Assembly: GCA_003669055.1 (NCBI GenBank)
Contig: RAYB01000011.1
Location: 1 to 64,000, forward strand
DNA from: a bacterium 1XD21-70
GTDB lineage: Bacteria; Bacillota; Clostridia; Lachnospirales; Lachnospiraceae
Length of the DNA stretch: 64,000 nt
Direction: 5' to 3'
The notes under the pieces are model-generated. The model saw only the letters and a list, made by a program, of their open reading frames with translations, searched no databases and was not told where the DNA came from. Each line of letters opens with the position of its first letter. Position 1 is the stretch's first letter. Made by a program: the position numbers and the translations under genes. Shown piece after piece: positions 1 to 6,701 of this stretch.

Positions 1-9
1 TATCAGCAT
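1..9 (-). CDS. Possible first codons of the next minus-strand gene
   Basis: Reading the minus strand, a strong Shine-Dalgarno-like GGGGGTAAGGAC is followed directly by ATG CTG ATA at the window edge. A perfect -10 TATAAT lies at 29-34. Only three codons are visible, so no function can be assigned. The gene would be transcribed in the same direction as spoIIID and sit downstream of it. Confidence 0.3.
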
Positions 10-36
10 GTCCTTACCCCCTGATTTTATTATATC

Positions 37-60
37 AAAAAAAGCCAGCTTTTGCTGACC
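37..60 (-). terminator. Rho-independent terminator downstream of spoIIID
   Basis: On the minus strand a 6-bp stem (GTCAGC / GCTGGC, one G-U pair) with an AAAA loop is followed by seven T. It lies 54 bp after the stop codon of the spoIIID C-terminal half and would end the restored spoIIID transcript, or the recombinase transcript when the element is inserted. Confidence 0.7.
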
Positions 61-76
61 TTTTTTGACAGTCTGA

Positions 77-101
77 GGAAGGCATCCCATGGATGCCTTC
101 C
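77..101. repeat. Perfect 11-bp inverted repeat, 3-nt loop
   Basis: GGAAGGCATCC and its complement are separated by CAT, just past the spoIIID stop codon. No T-run follows on either strand, so it is not a canonical terminator alone. It may stabilise the 3' end or act with the terminator at 37-60. Confidence 0.5.
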
Positions 102-113
102 CCAGAACGTTCC

Positions 114-278
114 TCAATCGTCCTGCTTACTGCAGATTGCCAGCCGGTGCTGGTACTTCTCCCGCGTGGCCAGCCCGCCGCGGATATGCCGCTCCGACTT
201 GTTCACATCCAATACGATCCTCGCCCTGGCTGCCAGGGACGGATTGATATGCTCCAGGCGATCTGTTACATCTTTATG
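114..278 (-). CDS. spoIIID: SpoIIID, C-terminal half (gene split by intervening element)
   Basis: This open stretch has no start codon of its own; TAG precedes it in frame inside the element. It encodes KDVTDRLEHINPSL, then LDVNKSERHIRGGLATREKY and a short tail, 53 codons to TGA at 114-116. This is the second half of SpoIIID, the mother-cell sporulation DNA-binding protein, including the basic C-terminal region needed for DNA binding. The missing start, with the recognition helix, is at 4304-4435. Fusing both halves at the CA of TACATA gives STVH-KDVTDRL in frame and a 91-residue protein, close to the usual length of about 90. While the element is present this half cannot be translated from its natural start. 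Confidence 0.93.
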   Translation of the reverse strand, partial: HKDVTDRLEHINPSLAARARIVLDVNKSERHIRGGLATREKYQHRLAICSKQDD

Positions 279-1809
279 TATGGTTGTCTATGATTAGAGC
301 GTTTTCATCCAAACCCAAATCGCCGAGCAAACGCAGGTAAATATCCACATTTCTGTCCTTGTCCACTTCGATTTTCTGAATAATCCGCTTTAACTGCTCA
401 TTACTCATATCACGGACAGAAGTAATGTCCTCAATGTTCTTGAATGTGCCTTTTATGATTCCCTCCAGTTGGTCGCCTTTGTCTAAATTGTACTGTACCA
501 GCTTCAAATCATTTTCCAGCCTCTCCATTTCCGCTTTCATGCCGCCGATTTTCTCATTCAGTTCTTCCCGGCTGATTAAATCGTCTGTATACATATCCAT
601 GTACTTCTGGCGGGTTTTTTTCAGTTTGGCAAGCTGGCTGTTTAATTCCCTTTCGTAATTCTCGTTATCATCCTTTGCCTTATAAATCTTTGTAAACTCC
701 TTTACCACATAGCTGATGATATTTTTCTTTCCTTTCAAAAGCCCGGCAAAGTATTCCTCCAACGCCTGAATCAGTTCGTCCTCATCCACTGTCACCGCAT
801 TGGGGCAGCTATTTGCACCCTTGCCGTTATGCCCGGAGCATACCCACCGGATGTAAGTATTCTTATAAGTGCGGACAGTGCGCCGGAATGACCAGCCGCA
901 TTCCTTGCACTTAATAAGCGTACTGAACAAATATTTATTGCTTTGCCGTTCATGTTTGACATGAAATGTGTCGTGCCGCCCATGCAGGATTTTTTGTGCC
1001 TTGTCAAACTGCTCCGGCTCTATGATCCGCAGATCGGGGCGGTCAGTAACGAACCACTCCGACTCGTCCTTTTCTGCCCTTGTACCTGTGAGAAAATCAG
1101 TAACCTCCTGTTTTCCATTGATGATTTTCCCGGTATACAGTTCATTGGTTAAAATACGGCAGACAGCGTTTTGGCTAAAGCTGCAATTCCGCTTTGTTTT
1201 CAACCCCCTCTCATTAAGCATATTCGCTATTTTTGCTGCACCGTATCCCTCATTCAAATACCATTCATAAATCTGCTTTACAATCTTTGCTTCTCCCTGA
1301 TTGATTGCAAGATTGAAATAATCGCCAATGGTCTTATCATATCCGTAAACGATATTTGGCACTCTGCCCTTTTCTGCGTTCATTTTCTTTCCGAACTTCA
1401 CTCGTTTGGACGTATTCGCACTTTCCTCTTGTGCCAACGCCCCGAAGATTGTCAGGACAAATTCGGACTGTCCTAAAACACCCATATTTGCAGTTAAAAA
1501 TGTGGTTTCTATCCCTAATGCCTTTAATGTACGGATACTTTGCAGAAGGTCTACGGTGTTACGGGCAAAGCGGGAAATATCTTTTACTACTACCATATCA
1601 AATAAACCCTGCTGTGCGTCACGCATAAGACGGAGAAATTCTTTACGGTTTTTAATTTTTGTACCGGAAATACCCTCATCTGCATATAATCTTACCAGGT
1701 TGTGACCGTTTTTTTCGGTATACTCGGTAAAAAACTTCTTTTGGGCTTCTAAGCTGTTAAGCTGGTCGGATTTGTCCGTGGAGACACGGCAGTAGGCAGC
1801 TATATTCAT
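274..1809 (-). CDS. Large serine recombinase (site-specific integrase/excisionase)
   Basis: The protein is 511 aa. The N-terminal resolvase domain (about 1-148) has the catalytic serine in YCRVSTD (Ser10), DEGISGT and the DISRFARN motif. A recombinase domain follows (about 150-260), then a zinc ribbon (Cys301, Cys304, Cys324, Cys335) and a coiled coil (about 375-440). All are expected for skin-type SpoIVCA-like recombinases, which exchange strands through a phosphoserine link at a central dinucleotide. ATG at 1809 is chosen because AAAGG lies about 10 nt upstream; an upstream TTG at 1836 lacks such a site. Its stop codon lies on the left attachment core, so in the excised circle the frame would read on for 18 residues. 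It is intact and codirectional with spoIIID, and is presumed to catalyse excision of 277-4324. Confidence 0.95.
   Translation of the reverse strand: MNIAAYCRVSTDKSDQLNSLEAQKKFFTEYTEKNGHNLVRLYADEGISGTKIKNRKEFLRLMRDAQQGLFDMVVVKDISRFARNTVDLLQSIRTLKALGIETTFLTANMGVLGQSEFVLTIFGALAQEESANTSKRVKFGKKMNAEKGRVPNIVYGYDKTIGDYFNLAINQGEAKIVKQIYEWYLNEGYGAAKIANMLNERGLKTKRNCSFSQNAVCRILTNELYTGKIINGKQEVTDFLTGTRAEKDESEWFVTDRPDLRIIEPEQFDKAQKILHGRHDTFHVKHERQSNKYLFSTLIKCKECGWSFRRTVRTYKNTYIRWVCSGHNGKGANSCPNAVTVDEDELIQALEEYFAGLLKGKKNIISYVVKEFTKIYKAKDDNENYERELNSQLAKLKKTRQKYMDMYTDDLISREELNEKIGGMKAEMERLENDLKLVQYNLDKGDQLEGIIKGTFKNIEDITSVRDMSNEQLKRIIQKIEVDKDRNVDIYLRLLGDLGLDENALIIDNHT
275..287. other. Left recombination junction of the spoIIID intervening element
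   Basis: The plus strand shows TATGTA (TACATA on minus) at 275-280, then TATGGTTGT at 279-287 inside the element. The same TACATA occurs at 4321-4326 and the inverted copy ACAACCATA at 4314-4322. The crossover dinucleotide is inferred as CA (minus strand, 277-278). The recombinase stop codon TAA (274-276) overlaps the site, so the stop is supplied by spoIIID sequence. Confidence 0.8.
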
Positions 1810-1855
1810 AAGCGGCAGCCTTTCTGTTATATTCAAAACGTTCTGTTACAACTAA

Positions 1856-1884
1856 ATTGTAATACCGGATCCGCCAATAGTCAA
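1856..1884 (-). promoter_or_regulatory. Sigma-A-type promoter for the recombinase
   Basis: On the minus strand TTGACT, a 17-bp spacer and TACAAT lie about 45 bp upstream of the recombinase ATG. The recombinase may therefore be transcribed independently of the sigma-E promoter of spoIIID. Confidence 0.6.
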
Positions 1885-1897
1885 TACTATCCAATCC

Positions 1898-3571
1898 TTA
1901 TCTCTTTACTGAATACCACTTCGCATACCGGTTCGTCCCCCTTGCCGCAATAACTCCATCTTTTTTCATTGCCTGCAAAAGATTCGATACCTTCTTTGAC
2001 TTCTGGTTCTCACTCAGCACCTCTGGCAGCGCTTTTTCCAATATCTCCATCAAATCCTGTTTTCCTGCTTCTCCCATCTTCTCCAATGCCTTTACAATCA
2101 ACTGTTTGCATATATCATCATCCAATCCCTTGTTCCGAATATAATCCGCCTTTTGCCCTACCGTATCTGCCACCTTAAACGACACAAACAAATTCGGATA
2201 TCTTCCCTCCACTAATCCCTGTTTTCTCAAAACCTTAAAGTCCTCTTTAGAAATCATCTCTTTCTTTTGCACTTTATCCAATAAAAATACTGTCTGTATA
2301 TCAAGTTCTCCATTAGAATACAGTAGCTGCGTATAATTTTTGTCCAGTATTTTTCCATACACCGTCACTTTAACCCTGTCAATAATATCCAGGTTATATG
2401 TGGGCAAAGGAAAACATTTATCTCTTTGAATCTGGTACATCATGGGGATTCCCATAGAATTTGTATCAATCATATACAGATTTACCATAGCATTGCACAA
2501 AAATATATTGCGGTAGTAAGGCGGCTTATACCCAGGTTCCAGCGCCTGCTCAATTGTCTCTGGGATAAATCCACCTTCATTGATAAAAACAAGCTTGTCC
2601 TCAAATTCTTCTACATTTATTTTTCCTCTTAACCGATAATCCTGATGTGCGATACAATTATTGAGAATCTCTTTAATCATTTCCGGCTCATACTGGTCCA
2701 CTTCGTCCGGAAACAGGGTTTGCTGCCCTGCTATGTAACGGTACTTCACATTCCGGATTCTGGAATATACCTTATCAACGGCCAATAGCAGCGGCATATC
2801 AAAATGCTCATAAGCCTTGACCGAATTGTCCGCATTATAAAGCGTCCATGTTATTCTTGGGATAAACCCGTCAAAAAAATAATGCGATTCGCTTTTTCCC
2901 AAAAGGAGCAGAGCTGTTCTTGTAATATTGCCCTTTATCGTAATCCCTGCCTTATTCAAAACCTCCATATCAGACAGTTTCTTCAAAATTTCCTGTGCCT
3001 TTTTGCGGTCACCCTGCCGTTTTGAAAACAGTTCTCTCGCCCGTTTCACGGCTTCCCTGTCTAAATCATCCAGTGTGGCACCCTCCACGGTTTCTTTTGA
3101 CCAGTCCATTCCAATCTGGCTTCTGATTAAGTCCACTTTATTCATTGGCAGCGGCGACACCGATTCATGCTCCCTGGCATAAGCGGCTCCCTGCCACGTA
3201 GTGGGAATCCCCCTGATTGCCGGTGGAACCTGAAATGCAATGACTCTGCACCCGTTCATAGACAACTCATAGATTTCCATAAAAGTCAGCCTCTCATTTG
3301 TACCATTCACAAGTTCCCTCTTCAGGTTTTGGAGCCCGCCCTGCTTTCTAAACTCTGTTCCCACAAACTCTTTGCTGTCAGATACTCCAAAAATCAGCCA
3401 TGCCTCCGGCAAACCGCGCAAATTTGCTTCATTGCTCAAAGCAGAAAAATATTTTCCTATGTCATTAAACGAAAAATTGCTTCTGGCTTCTTTGAATTCA
3501 GCCACTTCATTTTCAAATGAATCTATCATCGCTACGATCTTTTCTTTCAGCCTCGCATCTGTGTAAATCAT
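1898..3571 (-). CDS. AlbA_2 / GHKL-ATPase-like putative transcriptional regulator
   Basis: The protein is 557 aa. The N-terminus (about 5-130) resembles the AlbA_2 (Schlafen-like) domain, with ENEVAEFKEA and EAWLIFGVSDS. The centre resembles the ATP-binding C-terminal domain of such regulators (EILNNCIAHQDYR, INEGGF). The C-terminus looks like winged-helix DNA binding. Start ATG 3571 has AAAGGCGG upstream; an earlier in-frame codon at 3595 is weaker. This family occurs in mobile and defence loci but its biochemistry is poorly defined. It is the only intact cargo gene of the spoIIID element, 88 bp upstream of the recombinase, so control of excision or an accessory function is possible. Confidence 0.75.
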   Translation of the reverse strand: MIYTDARLKEKIVAMIDSFENEVAEFKEARSNFSFNDIGKYFSALSNEANLRGLPEAWLIFGVSDSKEFVGTEFRKQGGLQNLKRELVNGTNERLTFMEIYELSMNGCRVIAFQVPPAIRGIPTTWQGAAYAREHESVSPLPMNKVDLIRSQIGMDWSKETVEGATLDDLDREAVKRARELFSKRQGDRKKAQEILKKLSDMEVLNKAGITIKGNITRTALLLLGKSESHYFFDGFIPRITWTLYNADNSVKAYEHFDMPLLLAVDKVYSRIRNVKYRYIAGQQTLFPDEVDQYEPEMIKEILNNCIAHQDYRLRGKINVEEFEDKLVFINEGGFIPETIEQALEPGYKPPYYRNIFLCNAMVNLYMIDTNSMGIPMMYQIQRDKCFPLPTYNLDIIDRVKVTVYGKILDKNYTQLLYSNGELDIQTVFLLDKVQKKEMISKEDFKVLRKQGLVEGRYPNLFVSFKVADTVGQKADYIRNKGLDDDICKQLIVKALEKMGEAGKQDLMEILEKALPEVLSENQKSKKVSNLLQAMKKDGVIAARGTNRYAKWYSVKR

Positions 3572-3596
3572 ATTGCCATATCCGCCTTTCATCATC

Positions 3597-3620
3597 CTAT
3601 GACTAAATTCTATGACTAAA
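3597..3620. repeat. Two direct copies of CTATGACTAAA, period 13
   Basis: Copies at 3597-3607 and 3610-3620 lie directly upstream of the AlbA_2-type gene start, between its promoter and ribosome-binding site. Possible regulatory site or chance duplication. Confidence 0.35.
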
Positions 3621-3649
3621 CCAGGACTTCCTAGAACTAATTTGAAATT

Positions 3650-3678
3650 ATTTTACCCTAAGTTCAGTCATTGCGCAA
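3650..3678 (-). promoter_or_regulatory. Probable sigma-A promoter of the AlbA_2-type gene
   Basis: Minus strand TTGCGC, 17 bp, TAAAAT. The -10 is strong and the -35 moderate. It lies about 80 bp upstream of the chosen ATG. Confidence 0.45.
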
Positions 3679-3701
3679 TCGCCAACCACAAGAAAAGCCA
3701 C

Positions 3702-3882
3702 TCATTCTGAATGGCTCCCTGTTTCTGCTGCCTGAAACATCTTTCCTTTTACGCTTTCCTGCAATACCCTCTCGAATTTTTTTTGGTTTGCTTCAAGAAA
3801 TGCTTTCAGTATGTAGCTGGCAGCTTCCTCCACTGTATTAGGATTGTGAAAGCGGAAGTTTAACTTAACCTTATTAGCAATA
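3702..3882 (-). pseudogene. Decayed small conserved ORF (frameshift, lost start)
   Basis: The minus strand encodes IANKVKLNFRFHNP, then after one extra base NTVEEAASYILKAFLEANQK and on to a stop at 3702. Together these would be a protein of about 60 aa. An ATT sits where ATG is expected, 7 nt after GGGGGTGG. The single-base insertion creates an in-frame TAA in the HNP-NTV stretch. Small RFHNPN-containing proteins of this kind are, to my recollection, often found near recombinases of clostridial mobile elements; no function is known to me. It is a remnant of element cargo. Confidence 0.6.
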
Positions 3883-4073
3883 GTGAAACCACCCCCGTTT
3901 CATCTTACTGTCTTAGTTCTTTGTCCATAACTATGAGCAAGCGCAGAAAAATAGTCCTCATTTTTTTGCTTCGTTCATAAGCAATCTGAATCTCCCCATT
4001 TTCACCTGTGTTTTGGCCCCTCTTGCAGAGGGAAACATGTTCGGAAGATTTGAAAATGCCAAAAACGGACACA

Positions 4074-4106
4074 AAAACAGGAAACCTTTTCCTGGTTTCC
4101 TGTTTT
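4074..4106. terminator. Strong 13-bp hairpin inside the element, possible bidirectional terminator
   Basis: AAAACAGGAAACC and its exact complement flank a 7-nt loop, with T-runs after the stem on both strands. It interrupts the AraC-like remnant and lies between the sigma-E promoter of spoIIID and the rest of the element. It could block read-through into the cargo genes. Confidence 0.7.
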
Positions 4107-4109
4107 GGT

Positions 4110-4232
4110 ATGCCGTTCTATAGAACATTCTGCAATTTTTGAGATTTCTTCATGGTCAATTAATTCTTCTTTTCGTTGTAAATGATTCTCAACATAGCCA
4201 ATAATCACTTGCTGTTTTTCATTCCATTCCGT
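4110..4232 (-). pseudogene. AraC-family regulator fragment (N-terminus only)
   Basis: The frame reads EWNEKQQVIIGYVENHLQRK, then EELIDHEEISKIAECS, matching the start of an AraC-type HTH pair, and then loses homology at the hairpin. The natural start appears mutated: AAAGGA is followed 6 nt later by ACG (4230-4232) where ATG is expected. A GTG at 4206-4208 could still start a 68-aa peptide (4002-4208) whose second half is unrelated. Treated as a truncated remnant. Confidence 0.55.
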
Positions 4233-4303
4233 GTTGATTTCCTTTCGGCCTGATTCCTATTATCCTTATTCTATTATCCAAACTGTGTTTTTTATTTTTC
4301 GTT

Positions 4304-4435
4304 CTATTTCATCACAACCATATGTACCGTACTCTTGCTTATTCCAAACTTCTTCGCCGTCTGCCGCACCGTCGCATTGTGGTCTATAATGTAATTGGCA
4401 ATGGCCACCGCCCGCTCTTCGATATAATCCTTCAT
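4304..4435 (-). CDS. spoIIID: SpoIIID, N-terminal half (gene split by intervening element)
   Basis: ATG at 4435, preceded by AAGGG 7 nt upstream, begins MKDYIEERAVAIANYIIDHN, then ATVRQTAKKFGISKSTVH, the helix-turn-helix of SpoIIID. After His38 the sequence enters the element and adds MVVMK before TAG. As it stands it would give a 43-aa peptide with the HTH but without the basic C-terminal region. The remainder is at 114-275. SpoIIID is a sigma-E-dependent mother-cell regulator that shapes the switch to sigma-K. The upstream sigma-E-like promoter (4463-4491) fits that role. Confidence 0.93.
   Translation of the reverse strand: MKDYIEERAVAIANYIIDHNATVRQTAKKFGISKSTVHMVVMK
4314..4326. other. 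Right recombination junction of the spoIIID intervening element
   Basis: ACAACCATA (4314-4322) lies inside the element and TATGTA (4321-4326) spans the boundary with spoIIID. Together with 275-287 these define the host/element borders. The inferred CA crossover on the minus strand is at 4323-4324. Confidence 0.8.
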
Positions 4436-4462
4436 GGTTAAACCCTTGAGAATGTTTTTACC

Positions 4463-4491
4463 ATCATATGAAAAAACAAAGAAGAATATGC
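4463..4491 (-). promoter_or_regulatory. Sigma-E-type sporulation promoter of spoIIID
   Basis: On the minus strand GCATATT (4485-4491) matches the sigma-E -35 KMATATT fully. A 14-bp spacer is followed by CATATGAT (4463-4470), which matches six of eight bases of CATACAAT. Location 28 bp upstream of the spoIIID ATG and the known sigma-E control of spoIIID both support it. Confidence 0.7.
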
Positions 4492-4526
4492 CGTTATTCC
4501 ACTGCCTGCCAAGGCCTTTTTCTCTT

Positions 4527-5372
4527 TTATTTCCTTACGGCCTGGAACTTTTGCACGGTATTATGTATGGCTCTCTCCACCGGGATCCTCTCCATGCTGG
4601 AAGCGCCCACAAACCCTACTGCACAGGTCTCCTTAAAGATCCTCTCAAACGCCTGTGCATCCTCAATCGCGCCTCCGTGGCAAAGCGTAATGATATCCCT
4701 GTTCTCAGAAAGCCCGGCTGACAGAACCTCCTCGGTGATTTTAACCGATTCATCAATCGTTGCCGCACAGGTGGCGCCAATGTCACCGCCCGATGTAAGC
4801 CCGGCATGCGCAGCCAGGATATCCACCCCCTGCTGGACCATGATGCGGGCTTCCCTGGGTGTGTATACATACCCAATGGTCAGATACCCCATATCATGGG
4901 CCAGCTTCATCATGGCTGCCTCCCTCTCATAGCCCAGGCCGACACTTTCTATCTCCCTTCTGAATTTCCCTTCAAATTTCCCCACGGTCGGATAGTTAAT
5001 AATCCCCGAATATCCGGTTTCTGCAAGGCTATAGAGGAATGCCTCCATATCCCTGGTGGGGTCACACCCGAAAACACCTGCTGCCACAGGCATATCGTGG
5101 GTAACCGGAAGGATAAGGTCGCGCCCCAGCTTGTATACAATCCCATTGGCATCCCCCACCGGGAGGTTGCCAAGGATCGAACTGTGCCCATTCATACGAA
5201 AATACCCTGAATTATATACCACTGCCATATCGGCGCCTGCTTTTTCCAGAACCCTCCCCACAATGCCTACCCCGGCACCGCTGACAACCACCGGTATGCC
5301 CATCCCGATTTTCTCACGCATCCTTTGGAGCGTCACTTCACGCCCTACCCTGCACTGTACCTGCCGCATCAT
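4527..5372 (-). CDS. PEP-hydrolase-like TIM-barrel protein
   Basis: The protein is 281 aa and resembles the phosphoenolpyruvate hydrolase-like/TIM-barrel signal-transduction family. Visible motifs include VVVSGAGVGIVGRVLEKAGAD, MNGHSSILGNLPVGDAN, GYSGIINYPTVGKFEGKF, VDILAAHAGLTSGGDIGA and ITLCHGGAIEDAQAF. The true substrate in bacteria is not established. ATG at 5372 is chosen for GGAGGG 7 nt upstream. It overlaps the stop of the UPF0261 gene (ATGATG), implying translational coupling. These two families are commonly neighbours, and fused in some fungi. Last gene of a four-gene operon with a TAXI TRAP transporter, so it probably acts on the imported compound or a derivative. Confidence 0.85.
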   Translation of the reverse strand: MMRQVQCRVGREVTLQRMREKIGMGIPVVVSGAGVGIVGRVLEKAGADMAVVYNSGYFRMNGHSSILGNLPVGDANGIVYKLGRDLILPVTHDMPVAAGVFGCDPTRDMEAFLYSLAETGYSGIINYPTVGKFEGKFRREIESVGLGYEREAAMMKLAHDMGYLTIGYVYTPREARIMVQQGVDILAAHAGLTSGGDIGATCAATIDESVKITEEVLSAGLSENRDIITLCHGGAIEDAQAFERIFKETCAVGFVGASSMERIPVERAIHNTVQKFQAVRK

Positions 5373-6628
5373 GATTTGCCCTCCATTATCCTTCCATATG
5401 AAACTTCCTGCCAATTCAGCATTTTAATCAGATTCTTAACCAAAAGTTCTGCAAATTCCGGGTCGTTAATGTGATGCTCATCCGTGATCACCGGGACATT
5501 CTTCGGCATGCTCCGCTCCAGTTCATTGATAAACGCTGCGTCAGTCTGCCGGTTGTAAAAAACATTACCCTCCTTATCCACCTCAGAAAACCCTTTTGTG
5601 GGCACTATAATTTTTGTGTTTCCCCTGCTGTCTTGCAGCCGTTCTGCAAAGACGCGGGCAAGGCTCCTCACCTCTGCCTCGTTAGACCTCAGCTTCAAAA
5701 GCGAAGTGTTGTTATGGTAATACATAAGGTGATCTTTTTGCTCCGGCCTTAACATTTCTGCCGGCCCGATGTTAATCATATCGGTTGCCCCAGGCACCAC
5801 AATATATGGGATATTCTTTTTTACAGCCGTCCTTAGCCGCTTTGGCCCTACCACATAAGCCCCGCCTGCAATCTCATCGATCAGTTCCGTGGTTGTGACA
5901 TCGAGCACACCGCAGAAAAAATTTTCCTCTATCATTTTTTCCATGATTTTCCCGCCGGATACCCCCCTTGCATGGAAGATCAGTATCTCATAACCATAAT
6001 CCTCCAGCAATTCCTGGCACCGCTGCACGCAAGGGGTTGTAACACCAAAGCATGTGATAGCGATACATTTTTTCTTGTTGGGGGTAAGCTTCGGCATCCT
6101 GGCCATGGCATTGATGATGCGGGCAGCCTCCCTTAAGATATGGGTGCTCATAAAATTCAGGCTCTGGATATCCACCACAGAATTAATCAGCAAAATATCC
6201 TGCCCTTGTACATAAGGAAGCGTATTGCCGCTTGCCATAGTCCCCACAACTACTTTGGGGATCCCTATCGGCAGCTGCTGCATCGCCCCGGTGGCAATGG
6301 TAGTCCCCCCGCTGCCTCCCAGGGAAATCACGCCGTCCATTTTCTTTTCCTTTAAAAGCTTCTGGAGGATGACATTCAGCCCGGTGACCATATATTTTGA
6401 GGCTTCTGACCGCAGATTTGTGCCCAGCACCGTGGCAATCGGCACCTTGGCCGCGTCTGCTACCTGGGTTTGCGTATAGGAAATAGGGTAGTTTTTATTG
6501 CTGTGCCTCAAAGAGACATCAATCAGAAAAGCATGGTTGCCGCAGGCCTCGATCTGTTCTTTCAGGTAAACTGCCTCTTCCCCTTTAGTGTCCATAGTAG
6601 CACAGATATAAATGTTTTTCTTTTCCAT
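5369..6628 (-). CDS. Tm-1-like ATP-binding domain protein (UPF0261)
   Basis: The protein is 419 aa. The N-terminus (ICATMDTKGEEAVYLKEQ) and ISLGGSGGTTIATGAMQQLP are typical of UPF0261, whose plant relative Tm-1 binds ATP. A second domain with VVPGATDMINIGP follows. ATG at 6628 has GAGGG 8 nt upstream; an earlier in-frame codon at 6646 is less likely. The gene lies 73 bp after the TRAP permease and overlaps the TIM-barrel gene. Function unknown; the pairing suggests a two-component enzyme acting on the transported substrate. Confidence 0.85.
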   Translation of the reverse strand: MEKKNIYICATMDTKGEEAVYLKEQIEACGNHAFLIDVSLRHSNKNYPISYTQTQVADAAKVPIATVLGTNLRSEASKYMVTGLNVILQKLLKEKKMDGVISLGGSGGTTIATGAMQQLPIGIPKVVVGTMASGNTLPYVQGQDILLINSVVDIQSLNFMSTHILREAARIINAMARMPKLTPNKKKCIAITCFGVTTPCVQRCQELLEDYGYEILIFHARGVSGGKIMEKMIEENFFCGVLDVTTTELIDEIAGGAYVVGPKRLRTAVKKNIPYIVVPGATDMINIGPAEMLRPEQKDHLMYYHNNTSLLKLRSNEAEVRSLARVFAERLQDSRGNTKIIVPTKGFSEVDKEGNVFYNRQTDAAFINELERSMPKNVPVITDEHHINDPEFAELLVKNLIKMLNWQEVSYGRIMEGKS

Positions 6629-6701
6629 AATTATGCCCTCTCGCATTGCTGCCTCTATGCCGCTGGTTCCCTCTTATTTTCCCACGCGGCGGTTCCACAC
6701 A

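Larger units (their letters stand above)
277..4324 (-). mobile_element. spoIIID-intervening (skin-like) serine-recombinase element, about 4.05 kb
   Basis: The element separates the two halves of spoIIID in the same orientation. Contents, reading the minus strand from the right junction: an AraC-type remnant, a strong hairpin, a frameshifted small ORF, an AlbA_2/ATPase-like gene and a large serine recombinase ending at the left junction. Both junctions contain TACATA. Joining the element ends gives ACAACCATA-CA-TATGGTTGT, a perfect dyad with a two-base centre as expected for a serine-recombinase attP. Joining host flanks restores SpoIIID in frame. The DNA looks AT-richer than the flanking host genes. 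By analogy with skin in sigK, it is inferred to excise in the mother cell during sporulation. Excision itself cannot be seen from sequence. Confidence 0.92.

Noticed and set aside
4002-4109. C-terminal part of the 68-codon frame in the element
   Set aside because: It reads through the hairpin and shows no AraC homology; kept only as part of a remnant.
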